Shown: one piece after another, positions 15,578 to 24,429 of the stretch
Layout: each line of letters begins with the position of its first letter
Position numbering within the stretch: the first letter of the stretch is position 1
NCBI GenBank assembly: GCA_009779195.1
Contig: WRET01000006.1
Location: 19,303-83,302 of the forward strand
Length of the DNA stretch: 64,000 nt
Reading direction: 5' to 3'
Origin: Micrococcales bacterium
Lineage (GTDB): Bacteria > Actinomycetota > Actinomycetes > Actinomycetales > Cellulomonadaceae
Program-made: the position numbers and the translations under genes
Notes under the pieces: model-generated
The model's database searches: none
Seen by the model: only the letters and a program-made list of their open reading frames with translations
What the model was told of the DNA's origin: nothing

Positions 15578-17652
15578 TTCGCTGCCTCCTCAGCAGCGAC
15601 CATCTGCGCCTGGATGGCGGTGATCGCAACGGTGTTGACGATGTCCTGGACGAGTGCCCCGCGCGAGAGGTCGTTGACTGGCAGGCGCAGACCTTGCAGG
15701 ACGGGACCGACGGCCACAGCACCGGACGAGCGCTGCACCGCCTTGTAGGTGTTGTTGCCCGTGTTGAGGTCCGGGAAGATGAACACGGTGGCCCGGCCTG
15801 CGACGTCAGAACCGGGCAGCTTGGTCGCCGCGACGGAGAGGTCGACGGCGGCGTCGTACTGGATGGGGCCTTCCACCGACAGGTCCGGACGGCGCGCGTG
15901 CACCAGGGCTGTGGCGTCACGCACTTTCTCCACCGCTTCGCCGGAGCCCGACGCACCTGTGGAGTACGACAGCATGGCGACCTTCGGGTCGATGCCGAAC
16001 CCCATGGCGGTGCTCGCCGACGAGATCGCGATGTCCGCCAGCTGTTCGGTGGTCGGTTCGGGGACCACCGCGCAGTCGCCGTACACCAGCACCCGGTCTT
16101 CGAGGCACATGAAGAACACCGACGAGACGTTGGTGATACCCGGCGAGGTCTTGATGATCTCGAAAGCTGGTTTGATGGTGTGGGCTGTGGTGTGGATCGC
16201 ACCAGAGACCATCCCGTCGGCCAGGCCCAGGTAGACCATCATCGTCGCGAAGTACGAGACTTCTTGGACGACTTCGCGGGCACGGTCCAACGTCATACCT
16301 TTGTGCGCGCGCAGCTCGGTGTACTTCGCGGCGAAACCGTCGATGAGGTCCGAGGTGGTGGGGTCGACGACATCAGCGGTGTCCAGGTCCAGGCCGAGCT
16401 CTCCGGCGCGGGCACGCACAGCCTGCTCGTCGCCGAGGATCGTCAGGTCCGCCACACCCCGGCGCAGCAGCGTGGCCGCAGCGCGCAAGATCCGGTCGTC
16501 CTCGCCCTCGGGCAGGACGATCCGTTTGCGGTCGGACCGGGCTCGTTCGAGCAGCGCGTGCTCGAACATCAGCGGGGTGACCACTGCCGGGCGTGGCACG
16601 TCCAGCTCGGCCAGCAGGGCCGCTCCGTCGACGTGCTTCTCGAACAGTGCGACTGCTGTGTCCAGCTTGGTCTGCGCGTCGCTGGTCAGGTGGCCGCGGG
16701 CGTGCGCGGCAGCCTGCGCTGCGGCGAACGTGCTCAGGTTGGTGCCCAGCAACGGCAGGCGTGAGTCCATACCCTCCAGGAGGCGGGCGATGGCCGGCGC
16801 TGGTACCAGACCGCCGTTGATGATGACCCCGGCGATCGACGGGAACGTGTCGGCCTGGTGGGCCATGACGATGCCCAAGAGCGCGTCGGACCGGTCGCCG
16901 GGCACGATCACCATGCACGAGTCCGACAGCCTGCTCAGCAGGTTGTCCACACCCATACCAGCGACCACGATGTCGAGCACCGGCCGTGACAGCGACTGCT
17001 CGTCACCGGACAGCAACGTGGCGTGCGTGGCGGTGGCGATCTGCTGCAGCGTCGGGGCGTACAGGGCCGCGTCGTTGGGCAGTGCGTACGCGGTGGTCTT
17101 GGCGGCCAGCAGGCGCTGGATACCGTCGAGCTGTGCCGGGTCGCAACGGTTGGCCACGACGGCGACCACCTGTGCGTGGTTGGTCGTCAGCTCGGCGATA
17201 GCCACGTCGGCGACCTGGCGGATCCGGTCGGGGGTCCGGTCGCGCCCGCGCACGACGAGCACCACCGGTGCACCGAGGTTCGCTGCGACGCGGGCGTTGA
17301 ACGCCAGCTCGGTGGAGCCGATCGGGCCGGTGTAGTCCGAGCCGATGATGAGCACCTCGTCGCAGCGGCTCTCGATCTCGTGGAAAGCCGCGACGATGGA
17401 CGACAGGGCCGCCTCGGGGTCTTCGGCCACCTCGTCGTAGGTGGCGCCGATGACCTCGTCGTAGGTCAGGCCAGCGGTGGTGCGTTCGACGAGCAGCTTG
17501 ACCAACCAGTCGCGAGAGTCGTTGGAGCGTGCCACTGGCCGGAATATCCCCACGCGCTGCACCGTGTGGGCGAGGAGGTCGAGAAGCCCGAGGGCCACCA
17601 CGGACTTACCGGTGTCGCCTTCGGGAGCTGCGAGGTAGATCGTGCGGGCCAC
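15574..17652 (-). CDS. pta: Phosphate acetyltransferase, long form
   Basis: A 692-residue protein converting acetyl-CoA and phosphate to acetyl phosphate. It is the long three-part form: an N-terminal BioD/CobB-like P-loop domain (APEGDTGKSVVALGL near 9-23), a middle DRTGG-type domain (about 220-340), and the C-terminal catalytic PTA domain (about 365-690) with RIVLPEGEDDRIL, ADGMVSGAIHTTA and YSTGASGSGEAVEKV. The GTG at 17652 has GAAGGAG upstream. The 284-bp gap before the beta-propeller gene should hold the operon promoter; a TATATA/TAGTCT-rich patch lies near 17780-17796. ackA follows with a 4-bp overlap. Confidence 0.97.
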   Translation of the reverse strand: MARTIYLAAPEGDTGKSVVALGLLDLLAHTVQRVGIFRPVARSNDSRDWLVKLLVERTTAGLTYDEVIGATYDEVAEDPEAALSSIVAAFHEIESRCDEVLIIGSDYTGPIGSTELAFNARVAANLGAPVVLVVRGRDRTPDRIRQVADVAIAELTTNHAQVVAVVANRCDPAQLDGIQRLLAAKTTAYALPNDAALYAPTLQQIATATHATLLSGDEQSLSRPVLDIVVAGMGVDNLLSRLSDSCMVIVPGDRSDALLGIVMAHQADTFPSIAGVIINGGLVPAPAIARLLEGMDSRLPLLGTNLSTFAAAQAAAHARGHLTSDAQTKLDTAVALFEKHVDGAALLAELDVPRPAVVTPLMFEHALLERARSDRKRIVLPEGEDDRILRAAATLLRRGVADLTILGDEQAVRARAGELGLDLDTADVVDPTTSDLIDGFAAKYTELRAHKGMTLDRAREVVQEVSYFATMMVYLGLADGMVSGAIHTTAHTIKPAFEIIKTSPGITNVSSVFFMCLEDRVLVYGDCAVVPEPTTEQLADIAISSASTAMGFGIDPKVAMLSYSTGASGSGEAVEKVRDATALVHARRPDLSVEGPIQYDAAVDLSVAATKLPGSDVAGRATVFIFPDLNTGNNTYKAVQRSSGAVAVGPVLQGLRLPVNDLSRGALVQDIVNTVAITAIQAQMVAAEEAAK

Positions 17653-17936
17653 GTGGACTCCTTCGTCTGGGGCACGACAGGTCGTCTGCCGGTCTGCCTG
17701 AGGTCGAAGACAGCCCGAACCGCGCGTTGTGGGTCTCGCCGCGGGCCCGGCTGTCAGGTCGCGAGGTCGTGATCTGGTGTATATACGAGACTATCCGCGA
17801 TCCGGGGGGAGTTCCTAGCCGAGCGCTCGCAGAAGAAACGCCGGATCGGCCAGCCGGTACCTCGGCCTGGGCCCACCAACGTCCGCAGCGTGCGTGGCGG
17901 ACGCGCCGCGGCGTGCGGGGGGTGTGCAGACACGCC

Positions 17937-19949
17937 TTAGATGGCGGTCTGCGCCACCATGGTCCCGGTCGTCAGCTCGAAGGCACCGACGGTTCCGGAC
18001 GCGGACGCGCCCCACGACACGTACAGGTAGTCGCCTGCCCGCACGGCCCGCACAGGTCCGGACTCCCAGCCCCGCGGCATCAGCAGCAGGTCGTGCTGCA
18101 CGGTGAACCCGTATGCGGGGTTGACCTGGTACACCAGGTAGTGCAGGCCGTCGGGAGCCTGCACGGAGAACCCGATGAGGTCGTTCTTGGTGTCGACGAA
18201 CACTGCGTGGTGGTCATCCATCGCCGGGCAGTGGTCGCCGGGCACTGCCAGCTCATGGGTCTGCGTGACGTCGTACGGGTTCGACACGTCGAACAGGCTC
18301 AGCTTGAACCCGCCAGACAGGCCCGCGTTGGTTCCGGCCATCCCCAGCCCGACGAGGTGGCCGTCGTCCCACGGATGCAGGTAGGCAGAGAAACCGGGGA
18401 TTTTCAGCTCGCTCATGACCTGCGGGTGGGCTGGGTCAGACAGGTTGATGGCGAACAGCGGGTCGGTCTGGCGGAACGTCACCACATACCCCACGTCGCC
18501 CGCGAACCGCACCGACTTGACCTGCTCGCCGGGGGCCATGTCGCTGACCGACCCGACCAGGCGCAGGTCTGCGCTCAAGACGTACAGGTTCGACGTCGTG
18601 CCGCGGTGGTCGCGTGCGGTGGTGACCACGCGAAGATCGTCGCCGTGCTCGTCCAGGGCGAACTGGTTGAGCAGCTTGCCGGGGACCTCACCGTACGCTG
18701 CCACGCTCATCTGCCCGTCGGCCAGCGCCAGGCGGACCAGGGTCGTCGAGCCGCCGCTACGCGACGTGGACGTGCCGCCCATGTAGAGGTTCTGCGCGCT
18801 CATGTACACCGTGTCGGCACCGCCCAGGACGGCCTGCTGCCCGGTGTGAGCACCAGTGCGCACGTCGAGCGCTGTGGCCACGGCGTAGCGGGCGTCGGCG
18901 GGGTCAGGCATGAGCGTCACGTCGGAGGGGGCCACAAGCTTCGTACCTTTGCGGTCGGAGACCAACGGGACGAACGTGGTCGGGTCGTCCTCGTCGATCT
19001 CGTACCCGTACACCGTGAAGTCGCTGACCAGGTAGACCTTGCCCTGCCACAGGCGTGCGGTGCGGTACTCGCCGGACTGGCGGACCGTCGAGCGCAACGA
19101 GGGGGCACTGGGTTTGGTGATGTCGTACAGCTGCACGACGGTGTCGACCGAGCGGTCGCTGCCAGAGCGTTTCGTGCTGGCGCCGGACGGAGTCTCGCCG
19201 ATGACCACGAGGGTCGTGTCGTCGAGGAGCAGGTCGACGACGCTCAACCACCGGTCGGCCGTGGCCACGTCCACCTGCGCCAGCTTGCGGGTTTTCGGCC
19301 CGGCCAGCTCGACGACGCTCACATGTGTGCCGGTGACCACGTACAGGCGCTTGCCGTCGGTCTTGACGATGTCGGCCTCGTCGATGTTCGCGACCTGGAC
19401 GTTGGTGGACGTGTGGTCGTCATCGCTCGACGGCGAGCGTTGGGCGGGAGCCCCGTCCGCGCTGGGTTCTTTCGCGCTGGGTTCCGCCTCTTCAGCCATG
19501 TCAACGTCGTCGGGAACAGGCCGGTCGTCCCAGGAAGCGTCGGGGGGCGGAGCGTTGAAGGTGGGGTCCGCCCCGCCAGGCCGTGTGGGTACGGGTGCGG
19601 GGGTCGGGCCTACGCCCGCGGCCTGGGCCACGGCGACGTACACGGCGTGGTAGTCGGCCGGGACCGACCCAGACGGGCCGACCACCGGGCTGCCACCGTC
19701 GCGCGACAGGAGCACCCCGCCGCCGATCCCCACCGCCAGGACCAACGCTGCGGCAGCAGCGATCCACACGGTCGGGCGGGACCAGCGCGACCGGGGTCCG
19801 GCAGGGTGCGTACCCGGTTGCAGCGTCACGACGGTGGACTGCTCAGCAACCAGCTGCGCGTCCAGGGCGCGCACGACGGTCTCGTCCGGCCGCATCTGGG
19901 CGGCCATGTCGGCGAAGAGGGGGTCGCGAGGGTCGGTCGGGTCAGTCAT
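17937..19949 (-). CDS. Membrane-anchored beta-propeller protein (C-terminal beta-propeller family)
   Basis: About 670 residues. A short acidic cytoplasmic N-terminus (DPLFADMAAQMRPDETVVRAL) is followed by one transmembrane helix (WIAAAAALVLAVGIGGGVLL near 65-85) and a large extracellular part. That part has the repeated beta-strand pattern of the secreted beta-propeller family: VQVANIDEADIVKTDG, YVVTGTHVSVVEL, RTARLWQGKVYLVSDFTVYGY, VRFAGDVGYVVTFRQTDPLFAINL. The start is the ATG at 19949 with GAAGGGC upstream; it overlaps the sigma factor gene by 8 bp, so the two are co-translated. Because it is coupled to a sigma factor and has a small cytoplasmic tail, it may act as the membrane partner of that sigma factor; this is inference. 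Confidence 0.82.
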   Translation of the reverse strand: MTDPTDPRDPLFADMAAQMRPDETVVRALDAQLVAEQSTVVTLQPGTHPAGPRSRWSRPTVWIAAAAALVLAVGIGGGVLLSRDGGSPVVGPSGSVPADYHAVYVAVAQAAGVGPTPAPVPTRPGGADPTFNAPPPDASWDDRPVPDDVDMAEEAEPSAKEPSADGAPAQRSPSSDDDHTSTNVQVANIDEADIVKTDGKRLYVVTGTHVSVVELAGPKTRKLAQVDVATADRWLSVVDLLLDDTTLVVIGETPSGASTKRSGSDRSVDTVVQLYDITKPSAPSLRSTVRQSGEYRTARLWQGKVYLVSDFTVYGYEIDEDDPTTFVPLVSDRKGTKLVAPSDVTLMPDPADARYAVATALDVRTGAHTGQQAVLGGADTVYMSAQNLYMGGTSTSRSGGSTTLVRLALADGQMSVAAYGEVPGKLLNQFALDEHGDDLRVVTTARDHRGTTSNLYVLSADLRLVGSVSDMAPGEQVKSVRFAGDVGYVVTFRQTDPLFAINLSDPAHPQVMSELKIPGFSAYLHPWDDGHLVGLGMAGTNAGLSGGFKLSLFDVSNPYDVTQTHELAVPGDHCPAMDDHHAVFVDTKNDLIGFSVQAPDGLHYLVYQVNPAYGFTVQHDLLLMPRGWESGPVRAVRAGDYLYVSWGASASGTVGAFELTTGTMVAQTAI

Positions 19950-20472
19950 CGAAGAGCCCTTCGTGCAGCAGGGTGCGCATGAGCGAACGTCCACGGCTCA
20001 GACGCATCTTCACCGCGCCAGGTGTCAGGCCGAGCACCTCGGCGATCGTCGCGACCGGCAGGTCGTCGAAGTAGAACAGGTGCAGCACCGTGCGGTACTC
20101 GTACGCCAGGGCCGACATGGCCCGGGCGACCGCGTCCTGCAGCTCGGTGCGGAACCGGAACGGTTGCAGCGCCGCGTCGACCGTCTCGCCGTGCAGCGGC
20201 ACCACACGGGTGCGCCACGAGCTGGTCGACACACGCCGGGCGATGTTCACCGTGGTGGTGATGAGCCAGGCTTTGCGGTGCTCGTCGTCGCGGCACTCCG
20301 GCTGGCGCCGGTGGTAGGCCAAGAACACCTCTTGGAAGACGTCGTCGGCGTCCCCCCGGCACTGCGTGTGGGTGACCGCGATCCGGTAGACCATGTCCTG
20401 GTAGCAGGTGACCACAGCCCTGGTGTCAACCAGACCCGTGCTCGCGCTGGGCTCAACGGTGGCTGCCGGCAC
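19942..20472 (-). CDS. RNA polymerase sigma factor, ECF type
   Basis: A 176-residue group 4 sigma factor with only regions 2 and 4. Region 2 is seen in YQDMVYRIAVTHTQ and GDADDVFQEVFLAYHRR; region 4 in LAYEYRTVLHLFYFDDLPVATIAEVLGLTPGAVKMRLSRGR split by the HTH turn. The GTG at 20472 has GGGAGG 6-7 nt upstream; longer frames upstream run into the divergent MFS promoter region. The stop overlaps the beta-propeller gene by 8 bp. There is no recognisable zinc-binding anti-sigma factor beside it, so its control is likely through the coupled membrane protein or by expression. Confidence 0.9.
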   Translation of the reverse strand: MPAATVEPSASTGLVDTRAVVTCYQDMVYRIAVTHTQCRGDADDVFQEVFLAYHRRQPECRDDEHRKAWLITTTVNIARRVSTSSWRTRVVPLHGETVDAALQPFRFRTELQDAVARAMSALAYEYRTVLHLFYFDDLPVATIAEVLGLTPGAVKMRLSRGRSLMRTLLHEGLFDD

Positions 20473-20688
20473 GCGTGCCTCCCTCGACGATGGACACCCG
20501 TAACTCCACGAAAGTGCCCCCAAGGTAACAACGACTTTTGCGCTCCGAGGCCGGTTCGGGCTGAGCTGCTGGTCACGAGGCACGACGGCGGACAGATCGG
20601 TGTGTTCCGAAGGGCCCGGGAACCGCCCCCCAGTGTCGTGCCGTCCGCCCAGGCGACCGCGGGCGTAGGCTCTCGTCGGGAGGTGCCT

Positions 20689-21873
20689 GTGGACGCCCAG
20701 ACGGTCAGGTCGGTGCGCCTGGCTCCGCTGTACGCGGCGGGTTTCACCACGGCGTTCGGGGCCCACTCGGTGGCGGCGGGGCTCGGGGTCGAGACCGGGG
20801 CGGGGCTCGAGGCGGGGGACGTGGGTGCCACGCTCGTCGGGTTCGGGGTCGCGCTGGCGGTGTACGACCTGGCTGAGGTGATCCTCAAACCGGTCTTCGG
20901 GGCGCTGAGCGACCGGGTCGGGGTCAAACCCATGATCGTCGCCGGGTTGGTGGGGTTCGCGGCGGTGTCCCTCGTGGGGACGGTGTGGACCTCGGCGTTG
21001 GCGGTGCTGGTCATCCGTTTCGGGCAGGGGGCGTGCGCGTCAGCGTTCTCACCAGCGTCGTCGGCGGCTGTCTCGCGGCTGGCTGGGCCTGGGTCCGCGG
21101 CGGGGTACTTCGGCAAGTACGGCTCGTGGAAGACGCTCGGGTACGCGCTGGGCCCGCTCATCGGCGCCGGGCTCATGACCGTCGGAGGGATGCGCTGGCT
21201 GTTCGCAGCGTTGGCGCTCGTGGCGCTGGGCGCAGCGGTGTGGACCACCGTGGCCATGCCTGACGTCCCTGTGCTCCCGCGTCGTCCGTCGACCCTGGGC
21301 CAGGCCGTGCGCCAGCTTGTCGAACGGCCTTTTGTCGCCGCGACCCTCGCCCTGGCTGCCACCACCGGTTCCCTGACCGTCGGCGTCGGTTTCCTGCCCC
21401 TGCTGGCCGCCCGCGACAACCTTCCGACCTGGGTCGCGATGGCCCTGGTCACCGTGATCGCCATCGCCAGCGCGCTGACCCAGCGCACTGTCGGACGCCT
21501 CGCCGACGAGCGACGCACCACCGTGCGCACCGGTGTCGTCGTCGGTCTGGTCATCACCGGCCTCGGCCTGGCCACACCCGCCCTTGGCCACCCGGTGGCT
21601 CTCGTCGTCGCGGCCCTCCTGCTGGGTGTGGGTATCGGCACCGTCACGCCCCTGGGTTTCGCCCACCTGTCAGCCACCAGCCCTCCCGAGCACATCGGCC
21701 GCACGATGGGTAACGCCGAAGTGGGACGAGAGCTCGGCGACTCCGCCGGGCCCTTCGGCGTCGGAGCTCTCGCAGCCGTCCTCAGCCCTCCCGGCGCCCT
21801 GGTCGCCGCCGGAGCCGTCCTGCTGGCCTTCGCTGCCGTCGACTTCCGCCTCCTGCGGACCGGTCCACCGTGA
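20689..21873 (+). CDS. MFS transporter
   Basis: A 394-residue major facilitator with about 12 hydrophobic segments. The loop 2-3 signature is LSDRVGVKPMIV, and a second-half counterpart is GRLADERRTTVRTG. Other features are RFGQGACASAFSPAS in the first half and GVGIGTVTPLGFAHLSATSPPEHIGRTMG in part near the end. Drug or metabolite efflux is likely from the family; the substrate is not known. The GTG at 20689 has GGGAGG just upstream. A TAGGCT box at about 20666-20671 could be the promoter. It is divergent from the sigma factor gene across about 216 bp and is followed closely by the ADP-ribosylglycohydrolase gene. Confidence 0.85.
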   Translation: MDAQTVRSVRLAPLYAAGFTTAFGAHSVAAGLGVETGAGLEAGDVGATLVGFGVALAVYDLAEVILKPVFGALSDRVGVKPMIVAGLVGFAAVSLVGTVWTSALAVLVIRFGQGACASAFSPASSAAVSRLAGPGSAAGYFGKYGSWKTLGYALGPLIGAGLMTVGGMRWLFAALALVALGAAVWTTVAMPDVPVLPRRPSTLGQAVRQLVERPFVAATLALAATTGSLTVGVGFLPLLAARDNLPTWVAMALVTVIAIASALTQRTVGRLADERRTTVRTGVVVGLVITGLGLATPALGHPVALVVAALLLGVGIGTVTPLGFAHLSATSPPEHIGRTMGNAEVGRELGDSAGPFGVGALAAVLSPPGALVAAGAVLLAFAAVDFRLLRTGPP

Positions 21874-21900
21874 CCGTCGACGAACGGGTACCGTCGTGCC

Positions 21901-22812
21901 ATGGAGTGGGACTCGCGGCGTTGCGACGGGTTGTGGGGGCTGCTCGTCGGCGACGCGTTGGGTGTGCCGTACGAGTTCCACCCACCTGAGCTGGTCCCGG
22001 CGTACGAGGACATCGAGCTCGAGCCGCCGCACGGGTTCGACCGCAGCCATGCGTCGGCGGCGCCCGGGACGTGGTCCGACGACGGAGCGCAGGCGTTGTG
22101 CCTGCTCGACAGCCTGCTGCACACCGGCGCGCTCGACCTGGACGACTTCGGCGCACGGATGACGGCCTGGTACGACGACGGGCTGTGGGCGGTCGACAAC
22201 CAGGTCTTCGACGTCGGTGTCCAGACTGCTGACGCCCTGCGTGACCTCAAGGAGCGTCGTGACCCGCGGACGTCTGGTCTCGTCCACCCCAACGGCCAAG
22301 GCAACGGTGCGCTCATGCGGGTGCTGCCGCTGGCGCTGTGGCACGCCGGCGACGACGCCGGTCTCGTCCGCGACGCTGGGCTCCAGGCCCTGGTCACCCA
22401 CGGGCATGTCATGAACCAGATGGCCTGCGCCTTCTACTGCTTGTGGGCCCGGCGCCTGCTCGACGGCCATGACGTGCTGGCCGGGTGGGCCGACGCCCTG
22501 GCCTGGTTGCGCACCCACGAGAGCGACCCTGACCGTCTCGGCGCGGTCGAACGCCTGGCCCTCGACGAACCCCCCGACGGTGGTGGGTACGTCGTGGCGA
22601 GCTTCCGCGCCGCGCGCTGGTTGCTCACCCGCTGCTCGTCGTACGAAGAGACCGTCAAACGCGCCATCATGCTCGGCAACGACACCGACACCACAGCGGC
22701 CATCGCCGGGGGACTGGCCGGGATCGTCTTCGGAGGCATCCCCGACCGCTGGCTGGGTGCCCTGCGCGGACGCGACCAGGTCGAAGCCTTGCTCGCCCAG
22801 ACCAGCCGGTGA
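21901..22812 (+). CDS. ADP-ribosylglycohydrolase family protein
   Basis: A 303-residue DraG/ARH-fold protein that would remove ADP-ribose from proteins or other ligands. Metal-binding motifs are complete: LLVGDALGVPYEF near 15-27, TWSDDGAQALCLLDSLL near 57, NGALMRVLPLALW near 140, and near the C-terminus LGNDTDTTAAIAGGLAG, the two-aspartate cluster that binds the dinuclear magnesium site. The gene is probably leaderless: TACCGT at 21889-21894 lies 6 nt before the ATG. No ADP-ribosyltransferase is visible next to it. It converges tightly (3 bp) on the hypothetical gene at 22816. Confidence 0.88.
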   Translation: MEWDSRRCDGLWGLLVGDALGVPYEFHPPELVPAYEDIELEPPHGFDRSHASAAPGTWSDDGAQALCLLDSLLHTGALDLDDFGARMTAWYDDGLWAVDNQVFDVGVQTADALRDLKERRDPRTSGLVHPNGQGNGALMRVLPLALWHAGDDAGLVRDAGLQALVTHGHVMNQMACAFYCLWARRLLDGHDVLAGWADALAWLRTHESDPDRLGAVERLALDEPPDGGGYVVASFRAARWLLTRCSSYEETVKRAIMLGNDTDTTAAIAGGLAGIVFGGIPDRWLGALRGRDQVEALLAQTSR

Positions 22813-22815
22813 CCG

Positions 22816-23295
22816 TCAGACCTCGGCAGCCATTCGGTCGCGAGAGCGCCAGGTCGCCGGGGGGACTTCTTGGTGGCGGGTGAGCAGCCACGCGGTGAGC
22901 TCGTCGAGGGAGTCGACGCAGGCCGCGCCGGTGCGCGGGTATGCGTGGCGCGACTCGATGCGGTGCATCCCGCAGTCGACCATGTGGTCGCACCGGACGG
23001 CGATCTCAGCGTGGACGGTCCAGATCTCCACGCACTCGTAGAACCCAGGCGGACACAATTCGACAAAAAATGTCACCTGAGGATTTTCCGCACCACCCGT
23101 GATCTTCCATTTCCCGGAGGCGGACTGCCAGTATTCCAGACCGCTGCCGGTCCATCCAGCACGACCTCCGAGGCTCTTAGCAATCTCCCGCAGCCGCGCC
23201 CCCGAAAAGGCGAGCGCAGCCACAACCTCCGGGGTTGCCGACTCTGGGGGGAACACCCACGTCGGTTCTCCGTCAAGCAAAGCCACTTTCTCCAT
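22816..23295 (-). CDS. Hypothetical protein, 159 residues
   Basis: I do not recognise the family. The protein is soluble with several histidines and cysteines: VTFFVELCPPGFYECVEIW in part, then AEIAVRCDHMVDCGMHRIESRH, a possible metal-binding cluster. The N-terminal part carries EPTWVFPPES and GRAGWTGSGLEYWQSASGKW. The ATG at 23295 has no clear ribosome binding site but a CACAAT box lies about 7 nt upstream, so the transcript may be leaderless. The longer frame reaching 23586 is rejected because it overlaps the PadR promoter and has no protein-like composition. Confidence 0.6.
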   Translation of the reverse strand: MEKVALLDGEPTWVFPPESATPEVVAALAFSGARLREIAKSLGGRAGWTGSGLEYWQSASGKWKITGGAENPQVTFFVELCPPGFYECVEIWTVHAEIAVRCDHMVDCGMHRIESRHAYPRTGAACVDSLDELTAWLLTRHQEVPPATWRSRDRMAAEV

Positions 23296-23506
23296 GCCGC
23301 CATTGTGCCCCACCTTCGATCCCCTACCAAAGGGCCCGCGGTCCCAGCAGGTGCCCAGGCCCGCGGCCCCAGCCTGGGCCCCGGGCTCATGTGAACAGGT
23401 GTCGGACGACCCGGCCCCTCGTCTTCGGGGTGGTGGACGCAGGGCCCGACGAGGAGGGCAGCGCAACGCCTCGTGCCATGGGGGTTGTGTCAGTAGTCGG
23501 TCACGG

Positions 23507-23524
23507 GTACTCTGAATCGAGTAC
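23507..23524. promoter_or_regulatory. Palindromic operator upstream of padR
   Basis: GTACTC and GAGTAC arms flank a 6-nt centre, 32 bp before the PadR start codon. Location and symmetry fit an autoregulatory PadR site. Confidence 0.6.
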
Positions 23525-23555
23525 TTGAGAGCGGTTACTGGGCGAGGAGGCACGG

Positions 23556-24224
23556 ATGGCGTTCTCCCGGAGGAACCCGCTGGCACTGATGGTGCTGGCG
23601 GTGCTGTGGGAGCACCCCACGCACCCGTACCAGGTGGTGCAGATCCTCAAGGGGCGGCGCAAGGACGACGCAGCGAGGCTCAACTACGGTTCGCTGTACT
23701 CGGTGGTCGCTTCGCTGGAAAAAGCCGGCCTCGTCGAAGCGGTAGCGGTGACACGCGAGGGTGGGCTGCCGCCGCGGACCACCTACCAGACCACCGACGC
23801 CGGGGCGGCCGAGGTCAGCTCGTGGCTGTCTGACCTGCTGGCACGTCCAGCCAAGGAGTACCCGCAGTTCACCACGGCCCTGTCGTTGCTGCCAGCGCTC
23901 GACCCGCAGACTGTGCAGACGCTGCTGGTCCAGCGGCTGGAGCACCTGCGCTCCGGTGTCGAGGCGTTGCGCGCCGGGCTGGCCGAGGCGACCGCCAAGA
24001 TCCCTGAGCTGTTCTCTGTGGAAACCACGTACACGCTCGCTATGGCCGAGGCCGAGCTGGCCTTCGTCGAACGTCTGGCCCAGCGCCTGGCCGCTGGCCA
24101 GCTGTCGGGGCTCGACGGGTGGCGGTGGCTGCACTCGCACGGGGAGCGCCCAGGGCCCGAGCAGATCTACCAGGCGTTCAACTTTGCCGACGACATGGCC
24201 TGGCCAGAAGACGGAGGTGCCTAG
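23556..24224 (+). CDS. PadR family transcriptional regulator
   Basis: A 222-residue regulator. The PadR winged helix occupies the first 95 residues: LALMVLAVLWEHPTHPYQVVQIL in part, NYGSLYSVVASLEKAGLVEAV (recognition helix), and TTYQTTDAGAAEVSSWL (wing). The C-terminal half is a helical dimerisation region of the Vir type (PEYPQFTTALSLLPAL-like segment, then VQRLEHLRSGVEALRAGL). A GAGGAGG ribosome binding site precedes the ATG. It lies upstream of a two-gene drug-type ABC exporter, separated by a hairpin at 24237-24266, and very likely represses it in the absence of an inducer, the usual arrangement for PadR. Confidence 0.92.
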   Translation: MAFSRRNPLALMVLAVLWEHPTHPYQVVQILKGRRKDDAARLNYGSLYSVVASLEKAGLVEAVAVTREGGLPPRTTYQTTDAGAAEVSSWLSDLLARPAKEYPQFTTALSLLPALDPQTVQTLLVQRLEHLRSGVEALRAGLAEATAKIPELFSVETTYTLAMAEAELAFVERLAQRLAAGQLSGLDGWRWLHSHGERPGPEQIYQAFNFADDMAWPEDGGA

Positions 24225-24236
24225 CCCCGACGACGA

Positions 24237-24266
24237 ACGGCCCGGATGCGCCAACACCCGGGCCGT
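24237..24266 (+). terminator. Hairpin downstream of padR
   Basis: A perfect 9-bp stem ACGGCCCGG/CCGGGCCGT with a 12-nt loop lies 12 bp after the PadR stop. No T-run follows, so it may attenuate rather than stop transcription into the exporter genes. Confidence 0.5.
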
Positions 24267-24429
24267 CCTAGACCAGCTGACCGGCGTGCCGCCCAGCCGA
24301 CACTTCCAGCCTATGGCACGCCTGGTCCGCGCGGGTGGGTGCCTCCCGCCGGACGAGGGTGCCAGGTGCGCCGGTCCTGCTAGCGACGCTGTGCAGCAGA
24401 AGCTGTGCAGCCGCAGAACAGGAGCGGAT

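Noticed and set aside
20247..22412. 721-residue minus-strand frame
   Set aside because: It covers the MFS transporter and ADP-ribosylglycohydrolase genes in antisense and shows no recognisable domain.
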